Part shown: piece after piece, positions 8,544-16,411 of the stretch
Position numbering within the stretch: position 1 is the stretch's first letter
Layout of the letters: every line of letters starts with the position of its first letter
Origin: Streptomyces sp. CB02400
GTDB lineage: Bacteria > Actinomycetota > Actinomycetes > Streptomycetales > Streptomycetaceae
Direction: 5' to 3'
NCBI RefSeq assembly: GCF_001905725.1
Contig: NZ_LIWB01000022.1
Coordinates: forward strand, 62,001 to 126,000
Length of the DNA stretch: 64,000 bases
Notes under the pieces: generated by a model
Told to the model about the DNA's origin: nothing
The model's input: only the letters and a program-made list of their open reading frames with translations
Databases searched by the model: none
Position numbers and translations under genes: made by a program

Positions 8544-10166
8544 TCAGGAGCCGTCGATCCACCAGGCGGCGGTGGAGCCGGGGAGCGTTCCCGGCGGGCA
8601 GGGGCCGCTGGCGAGCAGCGGGGTGCCGGCGACCGGGGCGGGTACGGGGGCGGTGCCGAAGTTGACGGCACAGACCAGGTCGTCGCCGCGGGTGAAGGCG
8701 AGGACGCCGGGCTGGGTGTCCAGCCAGTGGAGCGTGCCCTCGCCCAACTGGGTGAGTGCGGCGCGCAGTTGGAGGCCGTCGCGGTACAGGTGCCAGGAGG
8801 AGCGGGTGTCGGCGAGCGCCCGGTCGGTGGCGTGCTCGGCGAACCACTCGGGCTGCGGCAGCCAGGGCCGTACGCCCTCGGCGCCGGAGGTGAAGCCGAA
8901 CGGTGAGGCCTGTCCGGACCAGGGCAGCGGCACCCGGCAGCCGTCACGGATCCGGGCGCGGCTGCCGGTGCGGCGGAAGATCGGGTCGGTGAGCACGTCG
9001 TCGGGCAGGTCCACGACCTCGGGCAGGCCCAGTTCCTCGCCCTGGTAGATGTACGCGGCGCCGGGCAGCGCCAGCATCAGCAGGGCGGCGGCGCGGGCGC
9101 GGGCCGGGCCGAGTCCACTGCCTTCCGGGGTGGGTTCGCCGTAGCGGGTGACGGTGCGGACCTGGTCGTGGTTGTTGAGGACCCAGGTGACGGTGGAGCC
9201 GGTGCCGGCGATGTCCTGCATGGCCTCGGAGATGACCTTGCGGAAGGCGTCGGCGTCCCAGGGGGCGCCGAGGAGGTCGAAGAAGAAGGCCTGGTGGAGT
9301 TCGTCCGCGCGGACGTAGCGGGCGTGTTCGCGGGCGGTGGGGACGGAGACCTCGCCGACCAGGAGGCGTTCGCGGCCGTCGCGGGCGGTGTACTTCTCGC
9401 ACACCGTGCGCCAGTGCCGCCACACGTCGTGCACCTCGGGCTGGTTCCAGGCGAGCGGGTTGACCGAGTCGCGGGTGCGGGCGTCGGCCTCCGGGTCCGG
9501 GGAGTCGGGCAGCTCCGGGTGCTTGAAGAGGCCGGCGGCGACGTCGATGCGGAAGCCGTCGGCGCCCCGGTCCAGCCAGAAGCGGAGTATGCGGTCGAAC
9601 TCGGCGGCGACCTCGGGCTCGCGCCAGTTCCAGTCGGGCTGTTCGGGCGTGAACATGTGCAGGTACCACTGGCCGGGCCGGCCGTCCGGTTCGGTGATCC
9701 GGGTCCAGGCGGGGCCGCCGAACATGGCGTGCCAGTTGTTGGGCGGCTCGGCGCCGTCGGGGCCGCGGCCGTCGGCGAAGTGGAAACGGGCGCGCTCGGG
9801 GCTGCCCGGGGCCGCGTCGAGGGCGGCGCGGAACCAGGGGTGCTCGCTGGAGCAGTGGTTGGGGACGACGTCCAGCAGTACCTTGACGCCGAGCCGCCGG
9901 GCGGCGTCGACCAGCAGGTCGAACTCGGCGAGGTCGCCGAAGACCGGGTCGACGCCGGTGTAGTCGGCCACGTCGTAGCCGTGGTCGTGCTGCGGCGAGG
10001 GGTAGAAGGGGCTCAGCCAGATCCCGTCCACGCCGAGCTTCTTGAGGTAGGGCAGTCCCGCCCTGACCCCGGCGAGATCGCCGATGCCGTCGCCGGTGCT
10101 GTCCAGAAAGCTGCGGACGTACACCTGGTAGATCACCGCGTCACGCCACCAGTGGTGCCTGTTCAC
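8544..10166 (-). CDS. GH13 alpha-glucosidase / alpha-amylase family hydrolase
   Basis: A 540-residue glycoside hydrolase family 13 enzyme with no signal peptide, so cytosolic. The opening WWRDAVIYQVYVRSF is typical of oligo-1,6-glucosidase and alpha-glucosidase subfamilies. The catalytic triad is visible: nucleophile Asp in DGFRIDVA, acid/base Glu in LLVGEVSV, and the third Asp in LNNHDQVR. It probably hydrolyses the oligosaccharide imported by the downstream transporter. The start is taken at GTG 10166, where the ribosome-binding site is poor (GGAG abuts the codon). The promoter region 10167-10346 holds two TGTTAGGTA boxes in opposite orientation. Confidence 0.93.
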   Translation of the reverse strand: MNRHHWWRDAVIYQVYVRSFLDSTGDGIGDLAGVRAGLPYLKKLGVDGIWLSPFYPSPQHDHGYDVADYTGVDPVFGDLAEFDLLVDAARRLGVKVLLDVVPNHCSSEHPWFRAALDAAPGSPERARFHFADGRGPDGAEPPNNWHAMFGGPAWTRITEPDGRPGQWYLHMFTPEQPDWNWREPEVAAEFDRILRFWLDRGADGFRIDVAAGLFKHPELPDSPDPEADARTRDSVNPLAWNQPEVHDVWRHWRTVCEKYTARDGRERLLVGEVSVPTAREHARYVRADELHQAFFFDLLGAPWDADAFRKVISEAMQDIAGTGSTVTWVLNNHDQVRTVTRYGEPTPEGSGLGPARARAAALLMLALPGAAYIYQGEELGLPEVVDLPDDVLTDPIFRRTGSRARIRDGCRVPLPWSGQASPFGFTSGAEGVRPWLPQPEWFAEHATDRALADTRSSWHLYRDGLQLRAALTQLGEGTLHWLDTQPGVLAFTRGDDLVCAVNFGTAPVPAPVAGTPLLASGPCPPGTLPGSTAAWWIDGS

Positions 10167-10206
10167 TCCGTTGACCTGTCTGTGAGGAGTGCTCGTTATG
10201 CATGCA

Positions 10207-10215
10207 TGTTAGGTA
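10207..10215 (+). promoter_or_regulatory. TGTTAGGTA box 1, possible operator
   Basis: TGTTAGGTA occurs here, in inverted orientation at 10321-10329, and again within the padR promoter palindrome at 11683-11691 (GTTAGGTAT). Two copies flank the region expected to hold the GH13 operon promoter. A shared regulator is an inference. Confidence 0.4.
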
Positions 10216-10320
10216 GCGGAGTCGCGAGGGTGTCAATGAAAGTGCGCAAGCTACCGTGGAGTTGGCCAGCCCGAACAGGTACTTAAGTGGTCATAGCGGG
10301 CGCGTTTGAGACGTCCGCGT

Positions 10321-10329
10321 TACCTAACA
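10321..10329 (-). promoter_or_regulatory. TGTTAGGTA box 2, possible operator
   Basis: On the minus strand this reads TGTTAGGTA. It sits within the interrupted palindrome GTTAC-N7-GTAAC and lies 114 nt from box 1 in the opposite orientation, which would suit two operator sites around the GH13 operon promoter. Confidence 0.4.
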
Positions 10330-10346
10330 TGTAACTAGGGAAGGTT

Positions 10347-11618
10347 CTATCGCGAGGAGACGACGGCCAGCTCGCTCGCCAGCCGGCGCACCGCGGCCCC
10401 GGGCGTCTGCCGCCCGGTCATCGCGTCGTGCACCACCGCCTGCACCACCAGGCTCACCTGGTCGTAGTGCGGGCTCTTGGGGCGCGGGGCGGCGGCGAGC
10501 ACGCTCTCGCGCAGGGTCGGCAGGTAGGGGAACCGCCGGACCAGTTCCGGATCGTCGTACAGGTCGGCCCGTACGGGCGGCAGGGCGCCGCGCGTGAGGA
10601 CCTGGCGCTGCACGCGCTCGCTGGTGAGGTACGCGATCAGGCGCGCGGCGGAGTCGGGGTGCCGGGCGTGGCCGGCGACGGCCAGGTTGGAGCCGCCGAG
10701 GACGCTGGTGCCCGGACCGTCCGGTCCCGGCAGCGGTACGGCGCCGACCTTGCCGGCGACCTTCGAGCCCGGGGCGGAGGCGGCGACGTAGGCGTAGGGC
10801 CAGTTGCGCAGGAAGAGCAGACGGCCGTCCTGGAAGGCCTGCTTGGACTCCTCCTCCTTGTACGTCAGCGCCTCGCGGGGGATCCAGCCCTCGCGGACTC
10901 CGCGTGCGAGGAAGCCGATGCCGTCCCTGGCCGCCCGTGAGTTCACGGTGACGCGTTCGCCCTCGTCGCCGAGGATGGTGCCGCCGGCCGAGTAGACGGC
11001 CTCGGCCGCGTTGACGGTCAGGCCCTCGTAGGGCAGGAACTGGCCGGCGTAGCCGTCGAGGCCGTACTCCGGGGCGAGGGTCTCAGCGGCCCGTTCGAGA
11101 TCGGCCCAGGTGCGCGGCGGCGGGACGCCCTCGGCGTCGAGGACGTCCTCGCGGTAGAGGAGCAGTCCGGCGTTGGTGACGTACGGGACGGCGTACAGGC
11201 GTCCGTCGTAGGTCGCCGTGTCCACGACCCGGGGCAGGAAGGTGCCGAGCGGGAAGCGGTCGCGGGGCAGCGGGCGGATCCAGCCGGCGGCGGCGAACTC
11301 CGAGGTCCAGCTCACGTCGATGTTGAGCACGTCGAACCGGCCGCGCTCGCCGCCGCGCAGGTCGGTGATCATCTGCGCGCGGGTCTCGTCGGCGGAGTCG
11401 GGCAGTTCGACGAGGGTGACCTCCTCGCCGGGGTGGGTGCGGTTCCAGCCCTCCAGCACGGAGCCCAGATAGCCGGTGAGGTCGCCGGCGGTGGCCAGGG
11501 TGAGCGGTCCGCGACCGCCCCCGCCGGCCTCGTCGGCCCGCGCGCCGGAGGCGACGTAACCGGTCAGGACGACGATCAGGACGAGGAGGCCCCTACCCGC
11601 GGCATGGATCCACCGCAT
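10347..11618 (-). CDS. Extracellular solute-binding protein, secreted without lipobox
   Basis: A 423-residue sugar-type solute-binding protein (SBP_bac_1-like). Start ATG 11618 is chosen because it has an excellent AGGGAGGAACCT ribosome-binding site; the in-frame codon at 11642 does not. The N-terminus (MRWIHAAGRGLLVLIVVLTG) is a signal sequence or membrane anchor that lacks a lipobox cysteine, unusual for a Gram-positive binding protein. A cleavage-like ASGARA-DE follows. It is the second binding protein of the island, 180 nt upstream of the GH13 gene and divergent from padR. Whether it feeds the same permeases is not shown. Confidence 0.88.
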   Translation of the reverse strand: MRWIHAAGRGLLVLIVVLTGYVASGARADEAGGGGRGPLTLATAGDLTGYLGSVLEGWNRTHPGEEVTLVELPDSADETRAQMITDLRGGERGRFDVLNIDVSWTSEFAAAGWIRPLPRDRFPLGTFLPRVVDTATYDGRLYAVPYVTNAGLLLYREDVLDAEGVPPPRTWADLERAAETLAPEYGLDGYAGQFLPYEGLTVNAAEAVYSAGGTILGDEGERVTVNSRAARDGIGFLARGVREGWIPREALTYKEEESKQAFQDGRLLFLRNWPYAYVAASAPGSKVAGKVGAVPLPGPDGPGTSVLGGSNLAVAGHARHPDSAARLIAYLTSERVQRQVLTRGALPPVRADLYDDPELVRRFPYLPTLRESVLAAAPRPKSPHYDQVSLVVQAVVHDAMTGRQTPGAAVRRLASELAVVSSR

Positions 11619-11676
11619 AGGTTCCTCCCTGTACACCGGCACCCGGGCACCATCGTCCGGGGGTCAGAGGCCATGT

Positions 11677-11691
11677 ATACCTGTTAGGTAT
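11677..11691. promoter_or_regulatory. Palindrome ATACCT-GTT-AGGTAT upstream of padR
   Basis: A perfect 6-3-6 inverted repeat lies 57 nt before the padR start, in the divergent region with the binding-protein gene. PadR proteins bind short inverted repeats and often repress their own operon, so this is the best candidate autoregulatory operator. The right half matches the boxes at 10207 and 10321. Confidence 0.5.
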
Positions 11692-11747
11692 GCGCGATAC
11701 TAGGCCCTGCGGCACATTACCCACAGGACGCGAGGAGGAGAGCACGA

Positions 11748-12263
11748 GTGCGGCTGCCCCTCCTGGCGCTGCTCGCCCGTGGCCCGGCCCACGGCTATGA
11801 GCTCAAGCAGGACCTTGAGCAACTGCTGGGCTCCGCGTACCCTCAGCCGAACGTCGGCCAGATCTACGTCACCCTCGGCCGCCTCGAGAAATCGGGACTG
11901 ATCGAGGGCGAGGACGTCGAGCAGTCGAGCCGACCCAACAAGAAGGTCTACCACCTCACCGACGCCGGGCGGGAGGCGCTGCGCGCCTGGTACGAGGAGA
12001 CGGCGGACGAGCCGCGGGTGCGGGACGAGTTCTTCATGAAGCTGGCCCTGGCCCCGCAGACCGGTCTCGTCGACCAGATCGCGCTGATCAACCGACAGCG
12101 GCGCCAGTACCTGAACACCATGCGGCAGTTGTCGAAGCTGGCCGCCGCCGAGCACCGGGACAACCGCATCTCCCAACTGCTGATCGAGGGCGCCATGCTG
12201 CATCTGCAGGCCGACCTCGACTGGCTGGAGCGGTGCCAGGAGGAGCTGGAGGGGCTTCCGTGA
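11748..12263 (+). CDS. PadR-family transcriptional regulator
   Basis: A 171-residue PadR regulator. The N-terminal winged helix runs from LPLLALLARGPAHGYEL through IYVTLGRLEKSGLIE to KVYHLTDAGREAL, and a C-terminal helical dimerisation region follows, ending in a coiled stretch (ADLDWLERCQEELEGL). The GTG start at 11748 follows a GAGGAGGAG site. The stop overlaps the start of the ABC ATPase gene (GTGA at 12260-12263). PadR genes beside ABC-ATPase/FtsX pairs usually repress them and respond to a membrane or antibiotic signal. Confidence 0.94.
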   Translation: MRLPLLALLARGPAHGYELKQDLEQLLGSAYPQPNVGQIYVTLGRLEKSGLIEGEDVEQSSRPNKKVYHLTDAGREALRAWYEETADEPRVRDEFFMKLALAPQTGLVDQIALINRQRRQYLNTMRQLSKLAAAEHRDNRISQLLIEGAMLHLQADLDWLERCQEELEGLP

Positions 12264-13012
12264 GCGAGCGCACCGCTGAAGTGCTGCGCGCCGAGGGCCT
12301 GGTCAAGACGCACCACGGCGAGGGCGCCCCGGCGCACGCCGTGCGCGGTGTCGACCTGCGGGTGGCGCGCGGCGAGTTCGTGGCGATCACCGGCCCGTCC
12401 GGTGCGGGCAAGTCGACGCTGCTGCACCTGCTCGGCGGGCTCCAGCGGCCCGACGCGGGCAGCATCTGGCTGGACGGCGTGTGCACGGACGGCTACGGCG
12501 AGGCCCGCTGGGCGGTGGAGCGCCGCAAGCGGATCGGGATCGTCTTCCAGTTCTTCAACCTCGTCTCCGACCTGTCGGTCGCCGACAACGTGGAGCTGCC
12601 CGCGCTGCTCGCCGGGGTGCCGCCGAAGAAGGCGCGGGCCGGGCGGGAGGAGCTGCTGGCCGAGCTGGGTCTCGCGGGCAAGGAGCGGAGCATGCCGGGC
12701 GAGCTGTCCGGCGGTGAGCAGCAGCGGGTCGCCCTGGCCCGCGCACTGGTCAACCATCCGCCGCTGCTGCTGGCCGACGAGCCCGCGGGCAGCCTGGACA
12801 GCAAGGGAACCCGCGAGGTGATGCGGCTGCTGTCCCGCTTCCACGCGCGCGGGCAGACGATCCTGCTGGTCACGCACGACGCGCGGCTGGCGAGCGCGGC
12901 GGACCGGGTGATCAGCTTCTTCGACGGCCGGATCGCCGACGACGCCGCACTCGACGGCGGCACCCCGCCGCGCCGGACCGGGACGTCCGGTGTGCTGGAG
13001 CTCAAGGACTGA
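12260..13012 (+). CDS. ABC transporter ATP-binding protein (MacB/LolD type)
   Basis: A 250-residue ATPase. Walker A is GPSGAGKST, the signature is LSGGEQQRVALARAL, Walker B is LLLADEPAG and the H-loop is LVTHD. The FFNLVSDLSVADNVELP segment is typical of the MacB/LolD/FtsE group that works with FtsX-like permeases. Start GTG 12260 overlaps the padR stop and is preferred over an upstream in-frame codon at 12233. It pairs with the permease 43 nt downstream, probably for export or lipoprotein/cell-envelope extraction. Confidence 0.93.
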   Translation: MSERTAEVLRAEGLVKTHHGEGAPAHAVRGVDLRVARGEFVAITGPSGAGKSTLLHLLGGLQRPDAGSIWLDGVCTDGYGEARWAVERRKRIGIVFQFFNLVSDLSVADNVELPALLAGVPPKKARAGREELLAELGLAGKERSMPGELSGGEQQRVALARALVNHPPLLLADEPAGSLDSKGTREVMRLLSRFHARGQTILLVTHDARLASAADRVISFFDGRIADDAALDGGTPPRRTGTSGVLELKD

Positions 13013-13055
13013 CATGCGCTTCCACGACCGCCCCGCGCCGAGGGACTGAGCGCCC

Positions 13056-15338
13056 GTGCGAGCCACTCTGCGCTGGGCGCACTCCGATCTGCGTACGCAC
13101 CGTGGCGAGGCGCTGTTCCTGGTCCTCGCCACCGCGGGCATCGTCGCCTCCCTGCTGCTGGCCACGGCCCTGTTCGGGTACGCCACCAACCCCTGGCAGC
13201 GGGTCTTCGCCCAGGCGCGCGGCGCGCACGTCACGCTGCACACCACCGCCTCCGCCGACGCGGGGGAGCTGGCCGGCCTTGACGGTGTGGAGTCCGTCGC
13301 CGGGCCCTACCCGACGGCCGCGCTCACCCTCGCCTCGGGGGGCGGCCGGGCCTCCGTGGAACTGCGCGGCACCCCCGCCGAGCCCGAGGTGGGCCGCCCG
13401 CTGATCACCTCCGGGCACTGGCTGGACCCGGCGACCCCCGACGGGGTGGTCCTGGAGAGCCGGCTCGCGCGGGCACTGCTCACGGCCCCCGGTGACACGC
13501 TCACCGTGCCCGGCACCGCGCGGGAACTGACCGTGGTGGGCGTCGCCGACAGCGCCGAGCCGCGCTACCGGCCGGGCGAGCGGGCGGGCCTGGTGTGGGC
13601 ACTGCCGTCGGCGGTGGCGGACCCGGGCGGTCAGGTGGTCGGGCTGCGGCTGACCGACCCGGGCGACACCGGGTACGCCGTGCAGCGGGCGGTGACCGAG
13701 CTGGGCGCCGGGACGATCGGCGAGGTGGCCACCTGGCAGCAGGCGCGCGCCGAGGCGCAGGGCGACAACCGGCTGCTCGGGCAGGTGCTCGGCCTGTTCG
13801 GTCTGGGCGCGCTGGCCGCCGCCGGGTTCGCCGTGCACGGGGCGATCGCCACCCGGATCCGGGGGCATCTGCGGGACATCTCGATCCTGAAGGCGATCGG
13901 CTTCACGCCCGGCCAGGTCGTCCGCGTCTTCCTGCTCCAGCACCTCGGCTACGCCCTGCTCGGTGCCGTGGCCGCCGCCGTGCTCACCGAGGCGCTGGGC
14001 GGCGCGGTGCCGGGGCGGCTCGGGGACGCGGTCGACGTGTGGCAGGGGCTGCCCGGACACACCGCGGCGCTGTTCGCCGTACCGGCCGGGGCGGTGCTGT
14101 TCATCGGCGCGACCACCGGGCTGGCCGCCTGGCGGGCGGGACGGGTGCCGCCGGTGCCGGTGCCGCGCCCGGCGGCGCCCCCGGCCGGGCGGCTGACCGG
14201 TGTGGCGCGGCGGGCGCTGGGGGCGCGGGTGCCGCCGGCGCTGGTCCTGGGCTGGCACAAGGCGTTCACCCGCCGGCCGCGTTCGCTGGGCACGGTGGGC
14301 AGGCTGGCGCTGCTGCTGCTGCTGATCGTGGTGGCGCTGAGCGCGTGGACCACCATCGACCGGTTCCACAGCAGTCCGGAGCGGATGGGGCTGCCCACGG
14401 CGCTCAGTGTCCGCGCGGACGCCTCGCTGGGCGACCGGGAGACCCGCGCGCTGCTGGAGCGCGACCCGGAGGTCGCCGCCGCCTATCCGGGTGTGGAGGT
14501 GGCCGCGCTGGTTCCCGGCCAGACCGCCACCATCGCCCTGCGCGGTCTCGGCACGCGTGCGGAGCCGTACCCGTTCACGCTGGCCGAGGGGCGCCCCGCG
14601 CGCGGGCCGGACGAGGCGGTGGCCGGGCAGGGGCTGCTCGACCTGCTGCACGTGCGGGTGGGCGACTGGGTGCGGATGACCGTCGGCGACCAGCCGCAGA
14701 TCCTGCACATCGTCGGCCGCAGCATCGAACCGGAGAACGCCGGACGGACCATCTCCACCTCGCTGGACACCCTCCGCGCCAACGACCCGGACCTGCGTCC
14801 TGCCCTCCACCAGCTCCGGCTGGACTCCGGCGCGGACCCGGCCGCGGTCGCCGAGCGGCTGACGGCGGCGGGCCGCGGCCATCTGGACGTGCACACCGTG
14901 GCCAACCCGGCCGACGGGCTGTCCCCGCTGCGCGCGGTGGTCCTCGGGCTGATCGTGGTCCTCGCGCTGATCGGGCTGATCGAGCTGCTGACGGCGATCG
15001 GCGGCACGGTCCGCGAGGGTGAACGCGATCTGCTGGCGCTCAAGGCCATCGGCCTGACCCCCCGGCAGATCACCGCCGTCACGGTCACCGCCACGGCCGG
15101 TACGGCTCTGGCGGCCGTGCTCCTCGCCACGGCCCTGGGGCTGCCGCTGGCGCACTGGCTGATCGACGCCCAGGGAAGATCGAGCGGCATCGGCGCGGGG
15201 ATCGCCCAGCTTCCCTCCCCCGCACTGCTCGTGCCGCTCGGCGCGGCGGCGGTACTGGGGGCCGCGGGCCTCGCCGCACTTCCGGCGGCGCGAGCGGCCC
15301 GACGCCGCCTCGCGGACACGCTGGGCGCGGTGGCCTGA
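13056..15338 (+). CDS. FtsX-like ABC permease
   Basis: A 760-residue permease with a duplicated FtsX architecture. It has an N-terminal membrane segment (about residues 22-45), a large extracellular MacB-PCD-like region, four-helix clusters in the middle (around 250-370), another extracellular domain, and a C-terminal FtsX domain (LKAIGLTPRQITAVTVTAT). This two-domain form works with a separate ATPase, here the gene immediately upstream. The GTG start at 13056 is preceded by AGGGAC. It converges on the gene at 15498 across a strong palindrome. Confidence 0.92.
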   Translation: MRATLRWAHSDLRTHRGEALFLVLATAGIVASLLLATALFGYATNPWQRVFAQARGAHVTLHTTASADAGELAGLDGVESVAGPYPTAALTLASGGGRASVELRGTPAEPEVGRPLITSGHWLDPATPDGVVLESRLARALLTAPGDTLTVPGTARELTVVGVADSAEPRYRPGERAGLVWALPSAVADPGGQVVGLRLTDPGDTGYAVQRAVTELGAGTIGEVATWQQARAEAQGDNRLLGQVLGLFGLGALAAAGFAVHGAIATRIRGHLRDISILKAIGFTPGQVVRVFLLQHLGYALLGAVAAAVLTEALGGAVPGRLGDAVDVWQGLPGHTAALFAVPAGAVLFIGATTGLAAWRAGRVPPVPVPRPAAPPAGRLTGVARRALGARVPPALVLGWHKAFTRRPRSLGTVGRLALLLLLIVVALSAWTTIDRFHSSPERMGLPTALSVRADASLGDRETRALLERDPEVAAAYPGVEVAALVPGQTATIALRGLGTRAEPYPFTLAEGRPARGPDEAVAGQGLLDLLHVRVGDWVRMTVGDQPQILHIVGRSIEPENAGRTISTSLDTLRANDPDLRPALHQLRLDSGADPAAVAERLTAAGRGHLDVHTVANPADGLSPLRAVVLGLIVVLALIGLIELLTAIGGTVREGERDLLALKAIGLTPRQITAVTVTATAGTALAAVLLATALGLPLAHWLIDAQGRSSGIGAGIAQLPSPALLVPLGAAAVLGAAGLAALPAARAARRRLADTLGAVA

Positions 15339-15370
15339 CTTCTTTCGCCCCCGCCGCCCTTACCCGTCCC

Positions 15371-15453
15371 ATCCCGGGGGCGCTGCCCCCGGACCCCCGC
15401 TCCTCAAGCGCCGGAGGGGCTGACTTCCAGCCCCTCCGGCGCTTGAGGAGCGG
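15371..15453. terminator. Bidirectional terminator built from two inverted copies of the dispersed repeat
   Basis: CCGCTCCTCAAGCGCC...GGGGCTG (15397-15422) and its exact complement (15428-15453) form a 26-bp stem with a 5-nt loop. The left flank (15373-15395) adds the GGGGGCGCTGCCCCC hairpin. The same unit stands singly at 4878-4924. It lies between the convergent ends of the FtsX-like permease and the membrane protein gene. Confidence 0.85.
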
Positions 15454-15497
15454 AGTCTGGGACGGGAAGGGGCGGCGGAGGCGAACACTCCCCGGCG

Positions 15498-16322
15498 TCA
15501 GCCGTCCCAACCACGGACGTAGGGGTTCCCCTGGGGCGGTACGTGGGGCAGCCCCGTCGGCGGCACGGGCGGGGGCATCGGCGGGAGGCTCGACGGGTGG
15601 GTGCCCAGCCGGATGCCGTAGCGCCGCTTCAGCCGACCCGTCTCCGCCAGGGCGATCACCGTGACGGTCACCGGGGCGCCCAGGATGAAGACGATGCCCA
15701 TGGTGAGGCTGAGCCCGTGCAGATCACCGGTGACGAGGTCGGGAATGGCCATCAGCCAGGTCGTCACCGTGGCGAGCAGGGCCGGCAGTGAGCGGTGCAC
15801 GGCGGCCGTGCCGAAGAAGTTGCCGGAGACCCGGATCGCCCCGAAGACCACGAAGACGAACAACCACAGCGTCACGATCGCCAGGAGCAGGAACGCCGGC
15901 CCGCCCAGGGCGGTCGAGAACTGGAGCAGCGTGACCGTGACGACGACCGAACCGATGAACAGCAGCAGCAGCTTCAGGCAGTTGAGGAGCTGCCCCCGCA
16001 ACTGCCGCACGGTGCCGCCGCGCCGCCAGACGAACAGCATCGCCCCGACGCTGAGCGGGGTGATGAACAGCAGTACGGCGGAGGCGGTGAGCGCGTTCTC
16101 CATCAGCTCCTCGAAGGCGAACCCGCCCTCGAGGAAGGTGTAGACCCCGAAGGAGGCGATCGCCCCGGCGATGACCCTGAAACGCTTGAGCCGCTCCACG
16201 GACGGGTCGACCGGCTCCGGGATCCAGGCCGGGTGGAACACCGCCCACGCCACGTCCTTGGGCTTGAGGAAGGACCGGGCCGTCAGCCTGCCGCCGATCC
16301 AACTCCCGTGCGTTCTCGCCAT
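15498..16322 (-). CDS. Membrane protein of unknown function
   Basis: A 274-residue protein I do not assign to a family. It has a hydrophilic N-terminus (MARTHGSWIGGRLTARSFLK), then about five to six transmembrane segments (for example SFGVYTFLEGGFAF, LTASAVLLFITPLSVGAMLF, LLLLFIGSVVVTVTLLQFS, LLLAIVTLWLFVFVVFGAI, MGIVFILGAPVTVTVIAL). The tail is Pro-rich (SLPPMPPPVPPTG). The ATG start at 16322 follows CGGGGGAG. It lies 89 nt downstream of pgi on the same strand. A general membrane or permease-like role is all that can be said. Confidence 0.8.
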   Translation of the reverse strand: MARTHGSWIGGRLTARSFLKPKDVAWAVFHPAWIPEPVDPSVERLKRFRVIAGAIASFGVYTFLEGGFAFEELMENALTASAVLLFITPLSVGAMLFVWRRGGTVRQLRGQLLNCLKLLLLFIGSVVVTVTLLQFSTALGGPAFLLLAIVTLWLFVFVVFGAIRVSGNFFGTAAVHRSLPALLATVTTWLMAIPDLVTGDLHGLSLTMGIVFILGAPVTVTVIALAETGRLKRRYGIRLGTHPSSLPPMPPPVPPTGLPHVPPQGNPYVRGWDG

Positions 16323-16411
16323 GTTGCGCTCCCCCGAGCGATTGCCGCCATGATCGCTGGGGATTCTACGGGAAGCGGACGGCACCCTGCCGCCCGCTTC
16401 CCATGCCCTGC

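Noticed and set aside
13014..13049. Eleven-residue ORF between the ABC ATPase and FtsX-like genes
   Set aside because: No ribosome-binding site of its own; its AGGGACTGA more simply supplies the Shine-Dalgarno for the permease gene.
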